A stretch of 64,000 nt of DNA from positions 53,776 to 117,775 of the forward strand of contig NZ_CANLCI010000011.1 in NCBI RefSeq assembly GCF_947489035.1, in the 5' to 3' direction. This stretch comes from an uncultured Ferrimonas sp. (GTDB lineage Bacteria; Pseudomonadota; Gammaproteobacteria; Enterobacterales; Shewanellaceae). How positions within the stretch are numbered: position 1 is the stretch's first letter; the number at the start of each line of letters is the position of its first letter. The notes beneath the pieces are model-generated. The model was not told the DNA's origin, made no database searches, and saw only the letters and a list, made by a program, of their open reading frames with translations. The position numbers and the translations under genes were made by a program. Positions 46,555 to 58,310 of this stretch are shown piece by piece.

Positions 46555-46935
46555 TTACTCAGCAGCTGGTGCAGCTGGACGGGAATCAGTACGCTCACGA
46601 CGCTCAGCACGCTCTTCCTTGGCTTTCGCCATTGGAGAAGGCTCAGTTACGGCGTTCTTGGTACGAATTACCATAGAACGGATAACTGCGTCGTTGAAAC
46701 GGAAGTTAGTTTCCAGTTCGGCTACGGCTTCAGCAGTCGCTTCGGTGTTAACCAAAACGTAGTGAGCTTTGTGCAGCTTCTCGATAGGGTAAGCCAGTTG
46801 ACGACGGCCCCAATCTTCCAGACGGTGAACCTTGCCGCCGTCTTTCTCGATGGTGGCAGTGTAACGCTCAACCATGCCAGGTACTTGCTCACTCTGATCA
46901 GGGTGAACCATAAATACGATTTCGTAATGACGCAT
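46555..46935 (-). CDS. rpsF: 30S ribosomal protein S6
   Basis: The 126-residue product ([21 protein letters not shown]) has the S6 ferredoxin-like fold pattern with [17 protein letters not shown], and an extended charged tail ([15 protein letters not shown], ending in Glu) resembling the glutamate-modified tail of E. coli S6. It opens the operon rpsF-priB-rpsR-rplI. A predicted promoter lies about 92 bp upstream. Confidence 0.98.
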   Translation of the reverse strand: MRHYEIVFMVHPDQSEQVPGMVERYTATIEKDGGKVHRLEDWGRRQLAYPIEKLHKAHYVLVNTEATAEAVAELETNFRFNDAVIRSMVIRTKNAVTEPSPMAKAKEERAERRERTDSRPAAPAAE

Positions 46936-47026
46936 CGTATCGCTCCTTACGGTTAGTTAGCTTCAAATGGCTCGGCCGGGCCTATGAAGCAAGGAACAAA
47001 AAGGGTTTTGGCCGATTAGCCGGCGT

Positions 47027-47055
47027 ATTCTAGTGGAAACACTGGTTGAACACAA
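47027..47055 (-). promoter_or_regulatory. Predicted promoter of the rpsF operon
   Basis: On the minus strand TTGTGT (47055-47050) and TAGAAT (47032-47027) are 17 bp apart, followed by a GC-rich discriminator (ACGCCGG) of the kind seen at stringently controlled ribosomal promoters. Consensus match only. Confidence 0.5.
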
Positions 47056-47175
47056 CTTATCCGTTCGCCGATTAAATTGGCCAAAGTTCATGCCACCATC
47101 TTTCCTTCCGTGTGGGCGTTGGGCACACTGAACGGCTCTGTTGTTATGCAAGTCCATTGCGAATTTGGAGCGGCC

Positions 47176-47913
47176 ATGCGCGCGTTGATCATTCCCACCT
47201 TATTGCTGTGTACCCCGGCTTGGGCTTTAGTGCCGCCGAACTACAACGAACCCAAACGCAAGCTCAGCTCTGAGATTGAGTTGGGGATGCAATACACCAG
47301 TGGCAACAGCGAAACCTCTAACTTTAACAGCCGCATTAAAGCGGTGTACGACGGCGATGGCGCTCGCCATGAAGTGGGTTTACGCGGCTACTTCGCTTCG
47401 GACGATGGCGACAGCTCCGCCGAGCAGTATCAAGCGCTCTACCAGTTGGACTACAAGCTGCCGGCGACCCAATACATCTTTGGCCGTGGCGAATTTAAGT
47501 GGGATCGGTTTGGCTCATTCAGCCGCCAACACACGCTATCAAGCGGGTATGGCCGCACCCCTTACGAAACCAAAGACAGCAAGCTGTCGCTGGAAGCCGG
47601 TTTGGGTTACCGCTATAACTACGCCAATCTGGATGATGACTCTCTTGATGATCCCAGCAGCGATGAGGGGATCTTCCGCATCGCCAGTAAGTGGCGCCAC
47701 CAGCTGCAGGAGTACACCGTGGTGACTGCGGATGCCAGTGTCGAAACCGGCAACCTGAATACGGTGGCCGAATTAAAACTGGCTTACCGTAATCAGTTTT
47801 GGGCCGATTTGGCGCTGAAATTTGGCATCGATTTCAGTTACACCGACGACGTGCCAGAAGACAGCAAAAACACCGACGTGATCTCTACCGTCAATCTGCT
47901 CTACAGCTTCTAG
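47176..47913 (+). CDS. DUF481 outer-membrane protein (YdiY-like)
   Basis: The start is ATG 47176 with TTGGAG 5 bp upstream and a signal peptide (MRALIIPTLLLCTPAWA); the frame is open further upstream without support. The 245-residue product shows repeated amphipathic beta strands (ELGMQYTSGNSETSNFNSRI, HEVGLRGYFAS, AGLGYRYNYANL) and ends in an aromatic residue (LLYSF), as outer-membrane barrels do. DUF481 proteins are salt-induced or stress-related outer-membrane proteins of unknown transport role. It is divergent from rpsF and converges on rlmB at a shared terminator. Confidence 0.85.
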   Translation: MRALIIPTLLLCTPAWALVPPNYNEPKRKLSSEIELGMQYTSGNSETSNFNSRIKAVYDGDGARHEVGLRGYFASDDGDSSAEQYQALYQLDYKLPATQYIFGRGEFKWDRFGSFSRQHTLSSGYGRTPYETKDSKLSLEAGLGYRYNYANLDDDSLDDPSSDEGIFRIASKWRHQLQEYTVVTADASVETGNLNTVAELKLAYRNQFWADLALKFGIDFSYTDDVPEDSKNTDVISTVNLLYSF

Positions 47914-47930
47914 CGCCAGCAACAGGGCAT

Positions 47931-47968
47931 AAAAAAAGCGGTGAGCTGAACTCACCGCTTTTTTTTTG
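47931..47968. terminator. Bidirectional terminator, DUF481 gene and rlmB
   Basis: A stem AAGCGGTGAG / CTCACCGCTT (47936-47945 and 47951-47960) with long A and T runs on both sides separates convergent genes. Confidence 0.92.
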
Positions 47969-47982
47969 TTGTGCTGTATGGG

Positions 47983-48720
47983 TTATTCGCCGCGCTGGCG
48001 CACCGCTTCAAACAAGCACACGCCGGTCGCAACCGACACGTTTAAGCTCGACACTTCACCCGCCATTGGAATGCTGATCAGATCGTCGCACACCTCACGA
48101 GTTAAGCGGCGCAGGCCTTTGCCTTCAGCCCCCATGGCGATCGCTAACGGACCATCCATTTTGCTTTGGTACAGAGTATGGGTGGCTTCGCCAGCCGCAC
48201 CGACAATCCACACACCACGCTCTTGCAGATGGCGTAAGGTACGCGCCAAATTCGTGACTTGGAACAGCGGCACCGCTTCCGCAGCCCCAACAGCCACCTT
48301 GCGTACCACGGGGCCCAAACCGGCACTGCGATCACGGGGAACAATCACCCCATGCACGCCCGCGGCATCGGCACTGCGGATACAGGCACCCAAGTTGTGC
48401 GGATCGGTTACCCCATCCAACACCAGCAGGAACGGCACATCAGTGCGATCCAGCAACTCGTCCAGCTCATTTTCGCCTTTCACCGGCTCAGCCACACAAC
48501 GCGCTAATACGCCCTGATGCTGAGTTGATTCCGATTTATCATCAAGCACTTTGCGGCTCGTCAGCTGCGGCTTAACCCCAAAGGCGGCGGCTAAGGTGAT
48601 GATGCTTTGTAAGCGTTCATCTTCGCGGCCTTTAAGCAGCCACAGCTCTTTGACGCGCTCCGGTTGACGTTGCAGCAGCGCTTCAACCGCGTGCAGCCCA
48701 AATACCATTTCGTGTTTCAT
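47983..48720 (-). CDS. rlmB: 23S rRNA (guanosine-2251-2'-O-)-methyltransferase
   Basis: The 245-residue SpoU/TrmH-family enzyme has an N-terminal substrate-binding part ([20 protein letters not shown]) and the knotted SPOUT domain with [36 protein letters not shown] and [18 protein letters not shown]. It methylates G2251 in the P loop of 23S rRNA. Its start overlaps the rnr stop by one base (TAATG), so it is translationally coupled to RNase R, the usual gene pair. Confidence 0.97.
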   Translation of the reverse strand: MKHEMVFGLHAVEALLQRQPERVKELWLLKGREDERLQSIITLAAAFGVKPQLTSRKVLDDKSESTQHQGVLARCVAEPVKGENELDELLDRTDVPFLLVLDGVTDPHNLGACIRSADAAGVHGVIVPRDRSAGLGPVVRKVAVGAAEAVPLFQVTNLARTLRHLQERGVWIVGAAGEATHTLYQSKMDGPLAIAMGAEGKGLRRLTREVCDDLISIPMAGEVSSLNVSVATGVCLFEAVRQRGE

Positions 48721-51107
48721 TAGCGTTTGTTCCGAGTGTTCTTGCTGCCACCGCGGGCTTTATCACCACCGCTGCGACCAGGCTTTTTAGCACGAGCTGG
48801 CTTATCGCCTTTCGGCGCGTCTTTGCTGTCGCGGTTCGGGCCACTTGGCTTGCCTGTTTTGGCACCAGACTTGGCTTTGCTGCCACTGCTGCGACGTTTC
48901 TTCTTCGGCTTAGCGTTATCGCCATCGTGCAGTGCCAGATCGATCTTGCGATCATCCAGTTTCACCGCCACCACTTTCACCTGAACCTGATCACCCAGAC
49001 GGTAACGAGTGCCACTGCTTTCGCCCACTAACGCTTGGCGCAGTGGATCGAAGTTGTAGTAATCGTTCGCCAAGCTAGAGATGTGCACTAGGCCATCAAT
49101 GTGGTAGCTCTTCAGGCGCACAAACAAGCCAAAGCTGGTTACGCTGCTCACAACGGCATCAAAGTCGTCGCCAACGTGATCCAGCATAAATTCACACTTG
49201 AGCCAGTCAGACACGTCGCGGCTGGCGTCATCGGCACGGCGTTCGGTCATCGAGGTGTGCTCGCCCAGTTCAGCCAACGCAGCGGCGTCATAGCCAAAGC
49301 CACCGTCGCTTTGCAGCTGTTGCAGTGGCAACTCGGGGTTGTTCTCTTTGGCGCTGAGGTAGCGAATAACGCGGTGCAGCACCAGATCCGGATAACGGCG
49401 AATTGGCGAAGTGAAGTGCGCGTAGCTGGACAACGCCAAGCCAAAGTGACCGATGTTGTCGGCACTGTAGATGGCTTGCTTCATCGAACGCAGCACCATG
49501 GTTTGGATCAGCTCAGCATCACCACGGTCGCGGGTTTTCAACAGCAGCTCTTGCACATCCAGTGGCGAAGGTTCAGCACCGCCTTTAAGCTCTAGCCCTT
49601 GCTGCTTCAAGAAGTCACGCAAGGTCAGCAGTTTCTGCTCGCTCGGGCCTTCGTGCACGCGGTACAACACTTCACCGTGGTTTTTCTTAACGAATTTACC
49701 CGCGGCAACGTTGGCCAAGATCATGCACTCTTCAATCATCTTGTGCGCCACGTTACGGCTGCGCGGCACGATCTTCTCGATGCGGCGCTCTTCATTAAAG
49801 ATGAATTGAGTTTCTTCGCTTTCCAACACTAAGGCACCGCGCTGTTGGCGAGCGCCATCCAGTGCTTGATACAGTTCGTGCAGTTCAAACAGGTGCGGTA
49901 ATACTTCGGCGTATTGCGCGCAAAGATCGCCATCGCCTTCAAGCATCTTGGCGACTTTGGTGTAGGTCAGGCGGGCGTGGGAGTGCATCACAGCAGGGTA
50001 GAACTGATAACCCGACAGCTTGCCCGCAGCAGAGATGGTCATCTCGGCCACCATACAGAGGCGATCCACGTGCGGGTTCAAAGAACACAAGCCGTTGGAC
50101 AGTTTCTCTGGCAGCATTGGGATCACTTGCGCAGGGAAGTAAACCGAGTTGCCGCGCGCGCGGCCTTCACGATCCAGCTCCATGCCTGGGCGCACATAGT
50201 GGCTCACATCAGCGATGGCCACGTACAAACGCCAGCCGCCACTCTTTTTCCGTTCCGCATAAACGGCGTCGTCAAAGTCGCGGGCGTCTTCGCCATCGAT
50301 GGTCACCAGTGGCAAGTTACGCAAGTCTTTACGACCCTGCTTATCTTCCTCGGTCACTTCGTCGGCGATCTTGGCGGTTTCAGCCAGTAGCGCTTCGCTA
50401 AATACGTGTGGCAGATCGTGGCTGCGCAGCGCCATCTCGATCTCCATACCGGGCTGCATTTCGTTGCCCAGCACTTCATCAACACGACCAATACCGTGGG
50501 TATGATGGGCCGGACGCTTAATCAGCTCAGCCACAACCACTTGCCCTTCACGAGCGCCATTTCGACCCTCTTCTGGGATCAGGATATCTTGCGACAGACG
50601 GCTGTCGTCTGGCACCACGTAACCGATGCCTTGATCGGAGAAGTAGCGACCAACGATCATTGGATTACGCGCTTCAACCACGCGTACGATGCGAGCACTG
50701 TTACGACCGCGACGGTCACCTTGCTCGATCTGCGCCATCACTTTGTCGCCGTGTAATACCGAGAACATCGCTTGTTCTGGTAGGTACAGATCGTCGCTGC
50801 CATCTTCTGGACGGAAGAAACCAAAGCCATCGCGGTGACCTAACACGGTACCGGTAACCAGATTCATCCGCTCTGGCAAGCCATAACGGCCCTTGCGGGT
50901 GTATACGATTTGGCCATCGCGCTCCATGGCGCGCAGGCGGCGGCAAAGGGCAATGTATTGATCGCCTTCTAAACCGAAATGACCGGACAGCTCTTCACGA
51001 GCCACCGGCGCCTTTTGTTGCTGCATGTAGGCGAGAATAAATTCTCGACTAGCGATCGGGTTGGCGTACTTTTCCGCCTCCCGATTAAAATTGGGATCGT
51101 GACTCAT
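48720..51107 (-). CDS. rnr: Ribonuclease R
   Basis: The 795-residue RNase II-family exoribonuclease has N-terminal helix-turn-helix and cold-shock domains ([20 protein letters not shown]), the RNB catalytic core with the metal-binding aspartates in [17 protein letters not shown], and a C-terminal S1 domain ([19 protein letters not shown]). A Lys/Arg-rich tail follows, as in E. coli RNase R. It degrades structured RNA, including in cold and stationary phase. It is coupled to rlmB and preceded by a 199-bp gap in which I see no gene. Confidence 0.97.
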   Translation of the reverse strand: MSHDPNFNREAEKYANPIASREFILAYMQQQKAPVAREELSGHFGLEGDQYIALCRRLRAMERDGQIVYTRKGRYGLPERMNLVTGTVLGHRDGFGFFRPEDGSDDLYLPEQAMFSVLHGDKVMAQIEQGDRRGRNSARIVRVVEARNPMIVGRYFSDQGIGYVVPDDSRLSQDILIPEEGRNGAREGQVVVAELIKRPAHHTHGIGRVDEVLGNEMQPGMEIEMALRSHDLPHVFSEALLAETAKIADEVTEEDKQGRKDLRNLPLVTIDGEDARDFDDAVYAERKKSGGWRLYVAIADVSHYVRPGMELDREGRARGNSVYFPAQVIPMLPEKLSNGLCSLNPHVDRLCMVAEMTISAAGKLSGYQFYPAVMHSHARLTYTKVAKMLEGDGDLCAQYAEVLPHLFELHELYQALDGARQQRGALVLESEETQFIFNEERRIEKIVPRSRNVAHKMIEECMILANVAAGKFVKKNHGEVLYRVHEGPSEQKLLTLRDFLKQQGLELKGGAEPSPLDVQELLLKTRDRGDAELIQTMVLRSMKQAIYSADNIGHFGLALSSYAHFTSPIRRYPDLVLHRVIRYLSAKENNPELPLQQLQSDGGFGYDAAALAELGEHTSMTERRADDASRDVSDWLKCEFMLDHVGDDFDAVVSSVTSFGLFVRLKSYHIDGLVHISSLANDYYNFDPLRQALVGESSGTRYRLGDQVQVKVVAVKLDDRKIDLALHDGDNAKPKKKRRSSGSKAKSGAKTGKPSGPNRDSKDAPKGDKPARAKKPGRSGGDKARGGSKNTRNKR

Positions 51108-51306
51108 TAGCCTACCAATGGATGGGAAATCGCCGGAAAGTATAACGGAATTAACCTTACCAATCTTAGTAAATAACTGTTCTGCCTACTGCGGCAGTGG
51201 CTCAGTTACCTCTAAGTGGCCTCTTTCCATGCGTAATGAATGAAATTGGGAATGGCGATCATGCCTTCCCAGAAAAGATATCGACGCCGCGTTTCGGCTC
51301 GATACG

Positions 51307-51927
51307 TTAGCGCATCAACACGCTGCGACGGGTTTTCTCGCGCACACTCGGTGGCAATTGCTGCGCTAATTTGTATTTTAATCGTTCCGCCTTAACGCGA
51401 TCGGGCTCGTTGGCGAAGACCGCTTCGTGCAACCACTGGTACACGTCGCTGTAATCCCAAGCGCTGCCAAAACCTTGGCCGTAGTAATCGGCCACGGCCA
51501 ATAACGCCCCTTGATGGCCTAACGATGCGGCCATATGCAACATCCGTAGCCCATAAGCCTGATCCGTCACCACAAACTTACCCTGCATATGGTAGCGGCC
51601 AATCTGTTCAATCGCATCCGCTAAGCCTTGCCCAGCCGCCAGCTGCAGGTAGCGCCAGCCCTGCTCAACGTCTTTGGGCGTACACACACCATACAGTTGC
51701 ATGTCGGCCCACAGCATCTGATAAGCCGGCACCTTCAACACCGAAGCACGGGCTTCAATGTCTTGCAGCAACTGACAATCATCACGCTGAACGCGATCCA
51801 GATGCGTGTTGTTACGCAGCATCGTGAGCAGCGCATCTTGGCTATAGATATCAACCGCTTTAAGCGGCTCTGCGGCCTGTGCTGGTGCCAACAGCATCAT
51901 CGCAACGGCAAGGAATTTGAGCTTCAT
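51307..51927 (-). CDS. motX: Sodium-type flagellar motor protein MotX
   Basis: The 206-residue protein has a Sec signal (MKLKFLAVAMMLLAPAQA) and Sel1-like repeats (GWRYLQLAAGQGLADAIEQI, GLRMLHMAASLGHQGALLAV). The segment YSQDALLTMLRNNTHLDRV followed by DDCQLLQDIEARA matches the MotX N-terminal consensus I recall from Vibrio and Shewanella. MotX forms the periplasmic T ring with MotY and recruits the sodium-driven PomAB stator of polar flagella. Its place between purA and rnr is shared with Shewanella. The two cysteines in mature DDC and GVC may form a disulphide. Confidence 0.88.
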   Translation of the reverse strand: MKLKFLAVAMMLLAPAQAAEPLKAVDIYSQDALLTMLRNNTHLDRVQRDDCQLLQDIEARASVLKVPAYQMLWADMQLYGVCTPKDVEQGWRYLQLAAGQGLADAIEQIGRYHMQGKFVVTDQAYGLRMLHMAASLGHQGALLAVADYYGQGFGSAWDYSDVYQWLHEAVFANEPDRVKAERLKYKLAQQLPPSVREKTRRSVLMR

Positions 51928-51976
51928 AATCAGCCTATCGGCCTCGTAATAAAAAACTTAATCAGCAAAAACAACT

Positions 51977-51998
51977 AACGGGGCCAAAAGGCCCCGTT
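51977..51998 (-). terminator. Terminator-like hairpin after purA
   Basis: AACGGGGCC (51977-51985) and GGCCCCGTT (51990-51998) form a perfect 9-bp stem. On the minus strand it lies after the purA stop and is followed by AGTTGTTTTTG. Confidence 0.75.
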
Positions 51999-52026
51999 GT
52001 CATCAATCCGTTTGCCGCGTTAACGC

Positions 52027-53369
<1,343 letters not shown>

Positions 53370-53383
53370 AATTCGATCCACAG

Positions 53384-53569
53384 CTATGCAGAAAAAATCC
53401 ACAACAAGACCAAGGCGGCAGTGACGAGACAGCCGCCGACTCGGCGCAGTGAATCAGGATGTTGTTGCGCTAGCTCAGTCACCAAGCGCTGCCATTGCTT
53501 AGGAAACAACAGGGGTCCCAAGCCCTCGACCAGCAATACGCCAGCCAAAATCATCATTGCTGTTTGCAT
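53384..53569 (-). CDS. DUF2065 (YjeT-like) small membrane protein
   Basis: The start is ATG 53569, giving 61 residues (MQTAMMILAGVLLVEGLGPL), close to the 65 of E. coli YjeT; a TTG start at 53593 would overlap the hflC terminator. Two membrane helices flank a loop with FPKQWQRLVTELAQQHPDSLRRVGG, the DUF2065 signature region. The function is unknown. The gene is conserved between hflC and purA in gammaproteobacteria, though terminators lie on both sides here. Confidence 0.88.
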   Translation of the reverse strand: MQTAMMILAGVLLVEGLGPLLFPKQWQRLVTELAQQHPDSLRRVGGCLVTAALVLLWIFSA

Positions 53570-53591
53570 CGGTATCTCAAATTTCAGCAAC

Positions 53592-53617
53592 AAAAAAGCC
53601 CGGCAGAGCCGGGCTTT
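53592..53617 (-). terminator. Terminator of the hfl operon
   Basis: AAAGCCCGGC / GCCGGGCTTT (53595-53604 and 53608-53617) has a 3-base loop. On the minus strand it is followed by TTTG after the hflC stop. Confidence 0.9.
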
Positions 53618-53633
53618 GCTGCGGGATTATCCC

Positions 53634-54515
53634 TTATTTTATGTTCTTGCTCTTCATGTATTGGAAGAACTCTGAATCCGGTGAAACGACCAATACATCT
53701 TCTTTGCTGGCAAAGGAGGTGCGGTAGGCGTCTAACGAACGCAGTAAACTGTAAAATTCAGGTTTTTTACCGTAGGCATCCGCGTAGATCTTGGCCGCAT
53801 CCGCGTCACCTTGACCACGCAGCACGCGAGATTCACGTTCCGCCTCGGCTAAGGTCAGCGTTACCTGAGCATCCGCGCCTGCACGCATCACTTCGGCTTT
53901 CTCTTGACCATCGGCACGGTGCGAACGGGCTACCGCTTCACGCTGGGCACGCATACGGTTGTAGATAAACTCCGACACTTCACGTGGCAAGTTGATCTGT
54001 TTAACGCGCACATCGACCACGGTAATGCCCAGTTCTTCTGCATCGCCTTGGGTGCCGTCCATCGCAGCACGCTGCAACTCATCGCGGCTACCAGATACGA
54101 TATCGCGAATGGTACGGCTACCAAATTCGCTTCGCAGGCCGTTGTTGATTTTCGATTGCAGAAGCGATTCTGCGATCAACTGATTACCCTGCTGGGTCGC
54201 CAAGTAATACTGGCCGAAATCAGTAATGCGCCACTTCACGTAGGAATCAACGATCACATCTTTCTGCTCAGAGGTAACAAAGCGATCCGCTGGGGCATCC
54301 AAAGTCAGGATCCGCGCGCTTAAGCGCATCACCTGATCCACGAACGGCACTTTCAGGTGCAAACCCGGTTCGTACACTAAGGTTTTGTCCTCAACGTCTT
54401 TACCGATTTTACCAAAGCGTTTCACAATGGCGCGCTCGCCCTCTTCCACCACAAAGATGGCGGAAAAACCCAAGACGGCAGCGATCAATAGGATAACTAA
54501 AATCCGAACATTCAT
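53634..54515 (-). CDS. hflC: Protease modulator HflC
   Basis: The 293-residue protein has an N-terminal membrane helix (ILVILLIAAVLGFSAIFVV), a stomatin/prohibitin-type domain (about residues 20-190) and a coiled coil with RSHRADGQEKAEVMRAGADA. It forms a large periplasmic complex with HflK around FtsH and modulates its proteolysis. The gene starts 3 bp after hflK, the usual pair, and ends the operon at a terminator. Confidence 0.97.
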   Translation of the reverse strand: MNVRILVILLIAAVLGFSAIFVVEEGERAIVKRFGKIGKDVEDKTLVYEPGLHLKVPFVDQVMRLSARILTLDAPADRFVTSEQKDVIVDSYVKWRITDFGQYYLATQQGNQLIAESLLQSKINNGLRSEFGSRTIRDIVSGSRDELQRAAMDGTQGDAEELGITVVDVRVKQINLPREVSEFIYNRMRAQREAVARSHRADGQEKAEVMRAGADAQVTLTLAEAERESRVLRGQGDADAAKIYADAYGKKPEFYSLLRSLDAYRTSFASKEDVLVVSPDSEFFQYMKSKNIK

Positions 54516-54518
54516 GGC

Positions 54519-55631
54519 TTAGTTTCTCCCTTGACGACCGCTAGTGCGGTTGTTGATCGGCTCATTCACTGATGAGCGAATGGTGCGATTGGCGCTGTTA
54601 TTCGGTGCACTCTGCATCGGCTTAACGCTGGCTGGTGTTTGCCCTTGGATGATCTTATCCAGTGGCAGGTAGAACATAGAGCCACCGTCGTTTTCCACCA
54701 TCACCTTAGAGGTGTTGCTGTAGACCTGTTCCATGGTTTCCAAGTACAGACGTTCGCGCGTCACCACTGGTGCCGCTTCGTACTGTGGCAACAGCTTGTT
54801 AAAGCGTGCAACTTCACCTTCGGCTTCCAATACAACCCGTTGCCGGTAAGCGTCAGCTTCTTTCAACATACGCTCAGCTTGACCACGGGCTTGTGGTTCA
54901 ACTTGGCGGGTGTAAGCCGTTGCTTCTTGTACGTAACGCTCTTCATCTTCGCGGGCAGCGATGGCGTCATCAAACGCCGGTTTCACTTCCTCTGGTGGAC
55001 GGGCTTCTTTAAAGGCCACATCCACAACGCGGATCCCCATGTCGTACGGGGCAATGATGCCATCGAGTTCTTCCCAGGTATCTTGACGAACCTGTTCACG
55101 ACCGACGGTTAGAATGTTGTCCATGGTGGTGTGGCCCACAACGTAGCGCAGCGCACTGTCGAGGGCTTCACTCAAGGTTTGCGCCGGATCAACAACGTTA
55201 AACAGGAACTTGCGCGGATCTTCGATGCGGTACTGCACCTCCATCTGCACGGTTACCACGTTTTCGTCTTTGGTCAGCATCAAGCCAGAAGCGTTCAGAC
55301 GGTTAACCCGCTGCACGTTCACTGGGTAAACCTTGTCGATGAATGGCGGACGCAGCCCCAAGCCGGGACCAACGATGCTATCAAACTGACCAAAACGCAG
55401 TACCACACCACGCTCGGCCTCTTCAATTTTATAGAAACCCGCTAAAGCATACGCAAGCAAGGCGCCGATAAGCACCAGTGACACTCCTACGCCGCCGAAC
55501 TTCCCACCACCGCCACCAAAGCGGTTAGAGAATTTGCGGAACACTTCGTCCAGATCAGGTGGACCCTGATCCTTTCCGCCCCTGTTTCCCCAGGGGTCTT
55601 TGCCTTGATTGCCAGGCTCATTCCAGGCCAT
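54519..55631 (-). CDS. hflK: Protease modulator HflK
   Basis: The start is ATG 55631 (MAWNEPGNQGKDPWGNRGG) with GGAG 8 bp upstream; a further in-frame start at 55691 lacks one. The 370-residue protein has a Gly-rich cytoplasmic head, one helix (VSLVLIGALLAYALAGFY) and a prohibitin-type domain with a coiled coil. A Ser/Asn-rich tail follows. It partners HflC in regulating FtsH. hflX ends 60 bp upstream. Confidence 0.97.
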   Translation of the reverse strand: MAWNEPGNQGKDPWGNRGGKDQGPPDLDEVFRKFSNRFGGGGGKFGGVGVSLVLIGALLAYALAGFYKIEEAERGVVLRFGQFDSIVGPGLGLRPPFIDKVYPVNVQRVNRLNASGLMLTKDENVVTVQMEVQYRIEDPRKFLFNVVDPAQTLSEALDSALRYVVGHTTMDNILTVGREQVRQDTWEELDGIIAPYDMGIRVVDVAFKEARPPEEVKPAFDDAIAAREDEERYVQEATAYTRQVEPQARGQAERMLKEADAYRQRVVLEAEGEVARFNKLLPQYEAAPVVTRERLYLETMEQVYSNTSKVMVENDGGSMFYLPLDKIIQGQTPASVKPMQSAPNNSANRTIRSSVNEPINNRTSGRQGRN

Positions 55632-55691
55632 TAATACTGCTCCATCAATTGGAAGGTATGATTTTGTAACTCTAGCTAATTTATCAGCCAA

Positions 55692-56978
55692 TTACTCGTG
55701 GATAAAGTCGGCTAAACGACCAGCAGAGGCTTTCAATAGCCGTTGCCAGTCTCGCTCTGGCAGTTTTACCTGCAGTACGGTTTGTCCAAGCTCATCGTAT
55801 TCGAGTGTTTGAACCGCATTGAGTTCATGCAAACGCGCGATCCAGCGGCTATCGCTGGCCGGGATCACCAGTTGATATTCTGCAATGGCTTGCCCCAGCA
55901 ACTGCGACAACGCCTCAAACAACAACTCAACGCCTTGATCCGCCTGCGCGCTTAACCAAACGCGAGAGGGCACCCCCTCTTCATTATGGTCAATGCGAGC
56001 AACGGCATCATCAAGTTGATCAATCTTGTTGTACACCAGCAGCGATGGGATCTCATCCGCTTCGATTTCGGCCAACACCTCATGTACAGAGGCGATGTTC
56101 TCCGCCGAGCGTTCATCGGCACAGTCCACCACATGCAGCAGCAGATCCGCTTCACGGGTTTCCGTCAACGTGCCTTTAAAGGCAGCGACTAAGTCGTGGG
56201 GAAGGTGACGAATAAAGCCAACGGTATCGGCCAAGATCGCTGGGCCAACTTGGTCGACATCAATCCGACGTAAGGTTGGATCCAAGGTGGCGAACAGCTG
56301 ATCTTCGGCGTAAACGCCTGCGGCAGTAATGCGGTTAAACAACGTTGATTTGCCGGCATTGGTGTAACCCACCAATGACACCGTTGGTACTTCACGGCGC
56401 TGACGGGCACGACGGCCTTGTTCACGCTGCTTAGCGACCTTATCAAGTCGTTTCAAAATGGTTTTAATGCGCTCACGCAGCAAACGACGATCGGTTTCGA
56501 GCTGAGTTTCACCTGGGCCACGCAGGCCAATGCCGCCTTTTTGGCGTTCAAGGTGGGTCCAACCGCGGATCAATCGTGTTGAGATGTAGCGCAGCTGCGC
56601 CAATTCAACTTGCAGTTTGCCTTCGTGGGTGCGAGCGCGCTGAGCAAAAATATCCAAGATCAGGCCAGTACGATCAAGTACTCGACACTGACAGATCTGT
56701 TCAATATTGCGTTCTTGGGCTGGGCTTAAGGCATGGTTAAAGATCACAATGTCGGCTTCAACAGCCTGTACAAAGTGGGCGATCTCTTCCGCTTTGCCGG
56801 TACCACAGAAATATTTGGGGTGGGGACTGGCGCGCCGTCCTGTGATCTCGCCACAGGATGTTACCCCGGCAGAGCTGGCCAATAGGCGCAGCTCTTCGAG
56901 ATCTTCTCGTTCACCTTCACGGCTGAAGTCGATATGAACAAGGACAGCGCGTTCGCCTGCTTCGTACCTCTCAAACAA
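55692..56978 (-). CDS. hflX: Ribosome-splitting GTPase HflX
   Basis: The 428-residue GTPase has a glycine-rich N-terminal domain (HPKYFCGTGKAEEIA), an HflX linker helix region (RIKTILKRLDKV) and a G domain with GYTNAGKSTLFN (G1), DTVGFIRHLP (G3) and NKIDQLD (G4). It rescues stalled ribosomes after heat stress. The start is TTG 56978, giving MFERYEAGERAVLVHI, the conserved N-terminus, with AGGAG 10 bp upstream. It lies 24 bp after hfq in the usual order. Confidence 0.96.
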   Translation of the reverse strand: MFERYEAGERAVLVHIDFSREGEREDLEELRLLASSAGVTSCGEITGRRASPHPKYFCGTGKAEEIAHFVQAVEADIVIFNHALSPAQERNIEQICQCRVLDRTGLILDIFAQRARTHEGKLQVELAQLRYISTRLIRGWTHLERQKGGIGLRGPGETQLETDRRLLRERIKTILKRLDKVAKQREQGRRARQRREVPTVSLVGYTNAGKSTLFNRITAAGVYAEDQLFATLDPTLRRIDVDQVGPAILADTVGFIRHLPHDLVAAFKGTLTETREADLLLHVVDCADERSAENIASVHEVLAEIEADEIPSLLVYNKIDQLDDAVARIDHNEEGVPSRVWLSAQADQGVELLFEALSQLLGQAIAEYQLVIPASDSRWIARLHELNAVQTLEYDELGQTVLQVKLPERDWQRLLKASAGRLADFIHE

Positions 56979-57002
56979 GCAGACTTACTCCTAGTTGTTG
57001 CA

Positions 57003-57287
57003 TCAAGCTTGGGATTCGCCCTGCTCGTTGCCGTAACCGCCTTGGCCAGTACCCGCTGGGGCTGTGCCTTGATGGTTCATGTTAAATGGACGGCCCGGTA
57101 CTACAGTAGAGATGGCGTGCTTGTACACCATCTGGCTAACGGTATTCTTCAGTAGAATGACAAACTGGTCGAAAGATTCAATTTGGCCCTGAAGTTTAAT
57201 GCCATTGACCAAATAGATAGATACTGGAACACGCTCACGGCGTAGCGCATTCAGAAACGGGTCTTGAAGAGATTGCCCCTTAGCCAT
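57003..57287 (-). CDS. hfq: RNA-binding chaperone Hfq
   Basis: The 94-residue product carries the Sm1 and Sm2 motifs of Hfq: [26 protein letters not shown] and [10 protein letters not shown] (each within the first 70 residues), and a short Gly/Gln-rich tail. It is a hexameric chaperone for small RNAs and mRNA. AAGGA precedes the start. The 93-bp gap to miaA includes a TATACT that may be a promoter -10, but no good -35 is seen. Confidence 0.98.
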   Translation of the reverse strand: MAKGQSLQDPFLNALRRERVPVSIYLVNGIKLQGQIESFDQFVILLKNTVSQMVYKHAISTVVPGRPFNMNHQGTAPAGTGQGGYGNEQGESQA

Positions 57288-57380
57288 TCTGTCTTCCTTT
57301 TAAAATTGTAATTTGATTAAACAGTATATTGTCGGCGATAAACGCGCTTTAACGCTAGTCTTTTTATAGCCTAGACAACA

Positions 57381-58310
57381 CTACAAGGCTAATTTTCTCA
57401 ACACCTTGCCTACATTATCATCATCACCGGACTCGAGCCAATCCAACTCACCCCAGCCCCGTAACCACGTTAATTGTCGCTTGGCCAATTGCCGCGTTGC
57501 GGCGACCCCTTGAGCCACCATGGTATCGCGATCGATCTCCCCAGACAGGTAAGACCACATCTGCCGATAACCCACACAGCGGATCGACGGTAAATTGGTA
57601 TCCAAATCGCCGCGCGCCATCAAGGCGTGCACCTCTTGCTCAAACGGCTGCTGCAACATTGCTAAAAAGCGCTGTTCAATGCGTTGATGCAACACCGCCC
57701 GATCCGATGGCGCAATGGCAAACTGCACATAACGATAAGGGCTGGGTGGCGCTTTCACTTTCGTCAGCTCAGTCATCGATTTACCGCTGATGCGATACAC
57801 CTCTAACGCCCGCAACAAACGCTGTGGATCATTCGGGTGAATGCGCTCGGCGGAGATCGGATCCACCTCGGCCAGTTGCTGGTGCAGTGCCTGCCACCCA
57901 AGCTGTTCAGCTTCCGCTTCAATCTGTGCTCGAATGGTTGCATCGGCGGAAGGTAACGGCGATAAGCCCTCTATTAGGGCTTTGAAATAGAGCATGGTTC
58001 CGCCAACCAGCAACGGAATTTTGCCGTCTGCGACAATTTTAGCCATTTCACGATGCGCATCGGCAACAAAATCTGCCGCAGAGTAGCTTTCAGAGGGATC
58101 TAAAATGTCGATCAAGCGGTGGGGGGCCTGGGTTAATTCCGCGGCAGTGGGTTTGGCACTGCCAATGTCCATCTGCTTGTAAATTAACGCCGAATCTACG
58201 CTGATTAGCTCAACCGGCAGGTGCTGTCGCAAGGCGATCGCCAGATCGGTTTTGCCCGATGCGGTCGGCCCCATAATACAGATGGCCAAAGGCCGTGGAT
58301 CAGTGCTCAC
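57381..58310 (-). CDS. miaA: tRNA dimethylallyltransferase
   Basis: The 309-residue enzyme has the P-loop [11 protein letters not shown], the [17 protein letters not shown] segment and the [20 protein letters not shown] region. It isopentenylates A37 of tRNAs reading codons that start with U. The start is GTG 58310, abutting the mutL stop, with GGAG 9 bp upstream inside mutL, so expression is coupled to mutL. Confidence 0.97.
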   Translation of the reverse strand: MSTDPRPLAICIMGPTASGKTDLAIALRQHLPVELISVDSALIYKQMDIGSAKPTAAELTQAPHRLIDILDPSESYSAADFVADAHREMAKIVADGKIPLLVGGTMLYFKALIEGLSPLPSADATIRAQIEAEAEQLGWQALHQQLAEVDPISAERIHPNDPQRLLRALEVYRISGKSMTELTKVKAPPSPYRYVQFAIAPSDRAVLHQRIEQRFLAMLQQPFEQEVHALMARGDLDTNLPSIRCVGYRQMWSYLSGEIDRDTMVAQGVAATRQLAKRQLTWLRGWGELDWLESGDDDNVGKVLRKLAL